Source: Nocardioides sp.
GTDB lineage: Bacteria > Actinomycetota > Actinomycetes > Propionibacteriales > Nocardioidaceae
Reading direction: 5' to 3'
DNA length: 8,078 nucleotides
NCBI GenBank assembly: GCA_030145945.1
Contig: JASLDK010000352.1
Coordinates: 1-8,078, forward strand
The notes under the pieces are model-generated. The model did no database searches. It saw nothing but the letters and a program-made list of their open reading frames with translations, and had not been told where the DNA came from. This document shows, in pieces, positions 6,322 to 8,078 of the stretch. Position numbers and translations under genes: made by a program. The number at the start of each line of letters is the position of its first letter. Within the stretch, counting starts at the first letter, position 1.

Positions 6322-6750
6322 GTGCGGTTCCCCCTTCCCTCCGACGCCGAAGCCATCGCGCATGCTCGCGACATCGTGAGGCGTGCCGCGCTCGACATGG
6401 ATCCCCAGGTGGTCGAGGACGCCGTGTTGCTGACATCGGAGATCGTCACCAATGCCGTGTGTCATGGCGGCTCCCGCCTGCACCTGGAGGTCGAGCGTGA
6501 GTCCGACCACTTGACCGTTTCCGTCGGTGACGACGGCGACCCGTTCGCGCCCGGCAACGCCCCGCCGCCCCCACCGGAGGTCTCCTCGGGAAGAGGCCTG
6601 CGCATGGTCGAGAGAGTCGCTGGCGCGTGGGGGGTTCGCGACGAGGAGAACGGTCCGGGCAAGACAGTCTGGTTCCGTCTCGACGACACTGGCCACACGC
6701 CCCAAGAGCCCGGCCGCACCACGTCCCTTCCCACGATGGAGTCCAACTGA
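6322..6750 (+). CDS. RsbW-like anti-sigma / serine-kinase ATPase (intact ATP site)
   Basis: A 142-residue GHKL ATPase of the RsbW/anti-sigma type. It has N-box LLTSEIVTNAVCHGG (Glu40, Asn44), G1 VGDDGDPF (Asp70/71) and G2 SSGRGLRMVERVAGAWGVR (90 on), then a poorly conserved proline-rich tail. All ATP-binding boxes are present, unlike the second RsbW-like protein at 7393-7836, so this one is the better candidate for phosphorylating the STAS proteins next door. I chose GTG 6322 because of the strong AGGGAGG at 8 nt and because the conserved domain begins here (RFPLPSDAEAIAHAR). The frame is open back to GTG 6220, giving up to 176 residues with an Arg-rich, badly coded extension. GTG 6220 coincides with the predicted transcript start, so a leaderless form is possible. 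The stop TGA shares one base with the next ATG. Confidence 0.85.
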   Translation: MRFPLPSDAEAIAHARDIVRRAALDMDPQVVEDAVLLTSEIVTNAVCHGGSRLHLEVERESDHLTVSVGDDGDPFAPGNAPPPPPEVSSGRGLRMVERVAGAWGVRDEENGPGKTVWFRLDDTGHTPQEPGRTTSLPTMESN

Positions 6751-7055
6751 TGGATCTGCTGATGACCACCCACACGCATGACGACACGGCGACGATCGTG
6801 CTGACCGGATCCATCGACCTGGTCACCCGGCAGCGGGTGATCGACGCCGGTCGCGAGCAGCTCGACTCAGGCCGTGAGCTCACGATCGACATGTCGGGTG
6901 TCTCCTTCATCGACTCCACCGGGATCGGCGCGCTCGTCGAGCTGGATGCCGCGGCGCGAGCGGCCGGTCTCAGCTTCAAGGTCGGCGAGCGCTCCGACCG
7001 CGTCGAGCGTGTGCTCCGCATCACCGGACTGTCCGAGGCGTGGAGCGCGGCATGA
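6750..7055 (+). CDS. RsbV-like STAS anti-anti-sigma factor (first copy)
   Basis: A 101-residue STAS-domain protein. RsbV-type proteins bind the anti-sigma factor when unphosphorylated and release the sigma factor; the anti-sigma kinase inactivates them by phosphorylating a conserved serine. That serine is Ser56 in VSFIDSTGIGALVELD. The other STAS strands are also clear: ATIVLTGSIDLVT near 14-26 and LTIDMSG near 44-50. ATG 6750 overlaps the upstream TGA by one base and has GGAG 8 nt upstream; ATG 6762 is a minor alternative. It sits between the intact RsbW-like gene and a second STAS gene, so it may be the partner of the first ATPase. A likely phosphatase for it is the REC-PP2C protein of the leftward operon. 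Confidence 0.92.
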   Translation: MDLLMTTHTHDDTATIVLTGSIDLVTRQRVIDAGREQLDSGRELTIDMSGVSFIDSTGIGALVELDAAARAAGLSFKVGERSDRVERVLRITGLSEAWSAA

Positions 7056-7396
7056 CGGACGAGCACTCCTGCGACGTTCGCACCGGCGTCGTCCACGATC
7101 CGGAGCGGGGAGACGTCTTCGCGATCGGCGGTGACATCGACCTCGCCAGTGCGTCGAAGGTGGTCTCCGCTGCCGCGCCTGTGCTCGCACGCCCTGGGAA
7201 CGATCCGGTCCTCCTCGATCTGGGCGAGGTCACCTTCCTCGACTCGACCGGTGTGGGCTGCCTCCTCGAGATCCGATCGCAGGCCCTCGCCGCAGGCCGG
7301 GAGACCCGGATCGTCGCCACCTCTGCACAGGTCGATCGCGTCCTCGCGCTCGCTGGCCTCGCCGACGTCTTCTCGTCCGCGGAGCAGGACGCATGA
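7052..7396 (+). CDS. rsbV: RsbV-like STAS anti-anti-sigma factor (second copy)
   Basis: A 114-residue STAS protein with the phospho-acceptor Ser65 in VTFLDSTGVGCLLEIR and the preceding strands DVFAIGGDIDLASASK and VLLDLGE. It differs clearly in sequence from the first copy outside the shared core, so this is not a recent tandem duplication. ATG 7052 overlaps the previous stop as ATGA and has GGAG 6 nt upstream; an in-frame GTG at 7040 would add four residues inside the upstream gene. It directly precedes the RsbW-like gene next to the sigma factor, again overlapping as ATGA, which makes it the natural RsbV of the RsbV-RsbW-sigma core. Confidence 0.92.
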   Translation: MTDEHSCDVRTGVVHDPERGDVFAIGGDIDLASASKVVSAAAPVLARPGNDPVLLDLGEVTFLDSTGVGCLLEIRSQALAAGRETRIVATSAQVDRVLALAGLADVFSSAEQDA

Positions 7397-7836
7397 CGGA
7401 AGAGGAGGCGTCGGACACGGTGATCCAGTTTCCGGGGCGACGTACGGGCTCGCCGGCGTCGCGCGCGAGAGTTGCGGTTCCGGCGCACCCCGACTTCGTG
7501 GCGATCGTGCGCGGGGCGGTGCGTTCCGCAGCCGTGGTCGCCGATCTGACCTACGAGGACGTCGAGGAGCTGCAGATCGCGGTCAACGACGCCGCCGCGT
7601 TGTTGCTGGCCCTCGACGAACATCATGCCGATGCCGAGCTGGCCGTCGACATCGACATCGACCCCGGACGGGTCGGTCTGCGCCTGTCCGTGCCCGGCTA
7701 CAGCGGCACCTCGTTGGATCGGGAGTCGCTGGCGTGGATGGTGTTGAGCACCATCGCGCCCGACGTCGAAGTGGTCCAGGATCGCGACGTCGCCATCGAG
7801 TTCTCGCGCACGCGCGCAGAATCCCTTCGTGGATGA
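7393..7836 (+). CDS. rsbW: RsbW/UsfX-like anti-sigma factor with degenerate ATP-binding site
   Basis: A 147-residue protein placed between rsbV and the sigma gene, as anti-sigma factors are in SigB/SigF operons. The N-terminus (to about residue 28) is low-complexity. The following sequence, VAVPAHPDFVAIVRGAVRSA and LTYEDVEELQIAVNDAAALL, matches the first helices and N-box region of RsbW/UsfX-like proteins. The N-box Asn is not present: alanines occupy that stretch (NDAAALLLA, 65-73). No GxGxG G2 box is visible; the equivalent part reads SLAWMVLSTIAPDVEV. Kinase activity is therefore doubtful, and it may act by sigma binding alone. Actinobacterial SigF-associated anti-sigma factors are often degenerate like this. 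ATG 7393 overlaps the rsbV stop as ATGA, with GGAG at 8 nt. The 3' end overlaps the sigma gene by 8 nt. Confidence 0.82.
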   Translation: MTEEEASDTVIQFPGRRTGSPASRARVAVPAHPDFVAIVRGAVRSAAVVADLTYEDVEELQIAVNDAAALLLALDEHHADAELAVDIDIDPGRVGLRLSVPGYSGTSLDRESLAWMVLSTIAPDVEVVQDRDVAIEFSRTRAESLRG

Positions 7837-8078
7837 CGCTTCCGCCGGGGAACCGCTCGCACCCGAGCAGGTTGTCGGACTCTTCGTCCGCCTGGCTGCG
7901 GCAGAGCCGAGCAGTGCTGAGTACGACGAGATCCGCTCGCGGCTGATCGAGGCACACCTCCCGCTGGTCCGGCGCCTGGCCCGGCGATTCTCCTCGACGC
8001 TGGCCTTCGAGGACGGCGTACAGGTGGGCGCCGTGGGCCTGATCAAGGCCGTCGATCGGTTCGACCCGGAACGCGGCC
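7829..8078 (+). CDS. SigB/SigF-family RNA polymerase sigma factor (3' end cut by window edge)
   Basis: The first 83 codons of a sigma-70 group 3 type factor. After a variable acidic N-terminus, residues about 37-83 show region 1.2/2.1-2.2: RLIEAHLPLVRRLARRF, then EDGVQVGAVGLIKAVDRFD and PERG. This is the standard SigB/SigF/SigG family stretch (HLPLV..LARRF...D..QVG..GLIKAVDRFDPERG) that contacts the beta-prime subunit. The start GTG 7829 lies 8 nt inside rsbW and is the only sensible in-frame start; the overlapping ATG at 7833 is in another frame. Shine-Dalgarno is weak (AGAA), so translation probably couples to rsbW. Regions 2.3 to 4 lie beyond the right edge. Whether to call it SigB or SigF cannot be decided here. 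Confidence 0.9.
   Translation, partial: MDDASAGEPLAPEQVVGLFVRLAAAEPSSAEYDEIRSRLIEAHLPLVRRLARRFSSTLAFEDGVQVGAVGLIKAVDRFDPERG

Noticed and set aside
6166..6705. 180-codon N-terminal extension of rsbR
   Set aside because: It reads antisense through the divergent RsbW-like gene and has no family resemblance; the RsbRD-like domain begins just after ATG 6165.
6750..7396. Recent tandem duplication of the STAS gene
   Set aside because: The two proteins share only the family core (F-[IL]-DSTG-[IV]-G); flanking sequences and lengths differ, so this is ancient paralogy or separate recruitment.
7021..8046. 341-codon open frame on the minus strand
   Set aside because: It runs antisense to rsbV, rsbW and the sigma gene, which have clear domains, RBSs and overlaps; its translation is low-complexity Arg/Ser-rich with no recognisable motif.

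Overview
The window looks like chromosome from a high-GC actinobacterium. Codons strongly favour G or C in third position, GTG starts are common, genes overlap tightly, and there is a LigC-type ATP-dependent DNA ligase and a SigB/SigF-family regulatory set. A member of the Nocardioidaceae or a related family is plausible, but that is inference from style and not proven by the sequence. No tRNA, rRNA, CRISPR array, insertion sequence or transposase was seen.

Layout. (1) Positions 1-974, minus strand: the first 324 codons of a LigC-like ATP-dependent DNA ligase, cut by the left edge. (2) A short gap (975-1003) with a stem-loop that includes the stop codon of the next gene. (3) Positions 1004-6165, minus strand: six genes read right to left without gaps: rsbR, rsbS, rsbT, an RsbT-like ATPase fused to an RsbX-like phosphatase, a soluble histidine kinase, and a response regulator fused to a PP2C/SpoIIE phosphatase. 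(4) Positions 6166-6321: a divergent control region with a clear SigB-type promoter (GTTT-N14-GGGTAC) pointing right, a 10-bp palindrome and a pair of direct repeats. (5) Positions 6322-8078, plus strand: an RsbW-like ATPase, two RsbV-like STAS proteins, a second and degenerate RsbW-like protein, and the start of a SigB/SigF-type sigma factor, cut by the right edge.

How it fits together (inference from well-known partner-switching biology). RsbR and RsbS would build a stressosome that holds RsbT. Stress phosphorylates RsbS/RsbR and frees RsbT. The RsbT/RsbX fusion is placed to reset the complex. In Bacillus, RsbT then activates the phosphatase RsbU. Here the only RsbU candidate is a REC-(GAF-like)-PP2C protein whose gene overlaps a sensor-less histidine kinase gene, so a phosphorelay appears to be inserted between the stressosome and the phosphatase. 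The phosphatase would dephosphorylate one or both STAS antagonists, which pull RsbW-type anti-sigma factors off the sigma factor. The SigB-type promoter in front of the right-hand operon suggests that the sigma factor drives its own operon.

The individual families are known. The parts worth attention are the stressosome-plus-two-component architecture, the kinase/phosphatase fusion, the doubled antagonist/anti-sigma set, and departures from family residues in the receiver domain, in RsbR and in the second RsbW.
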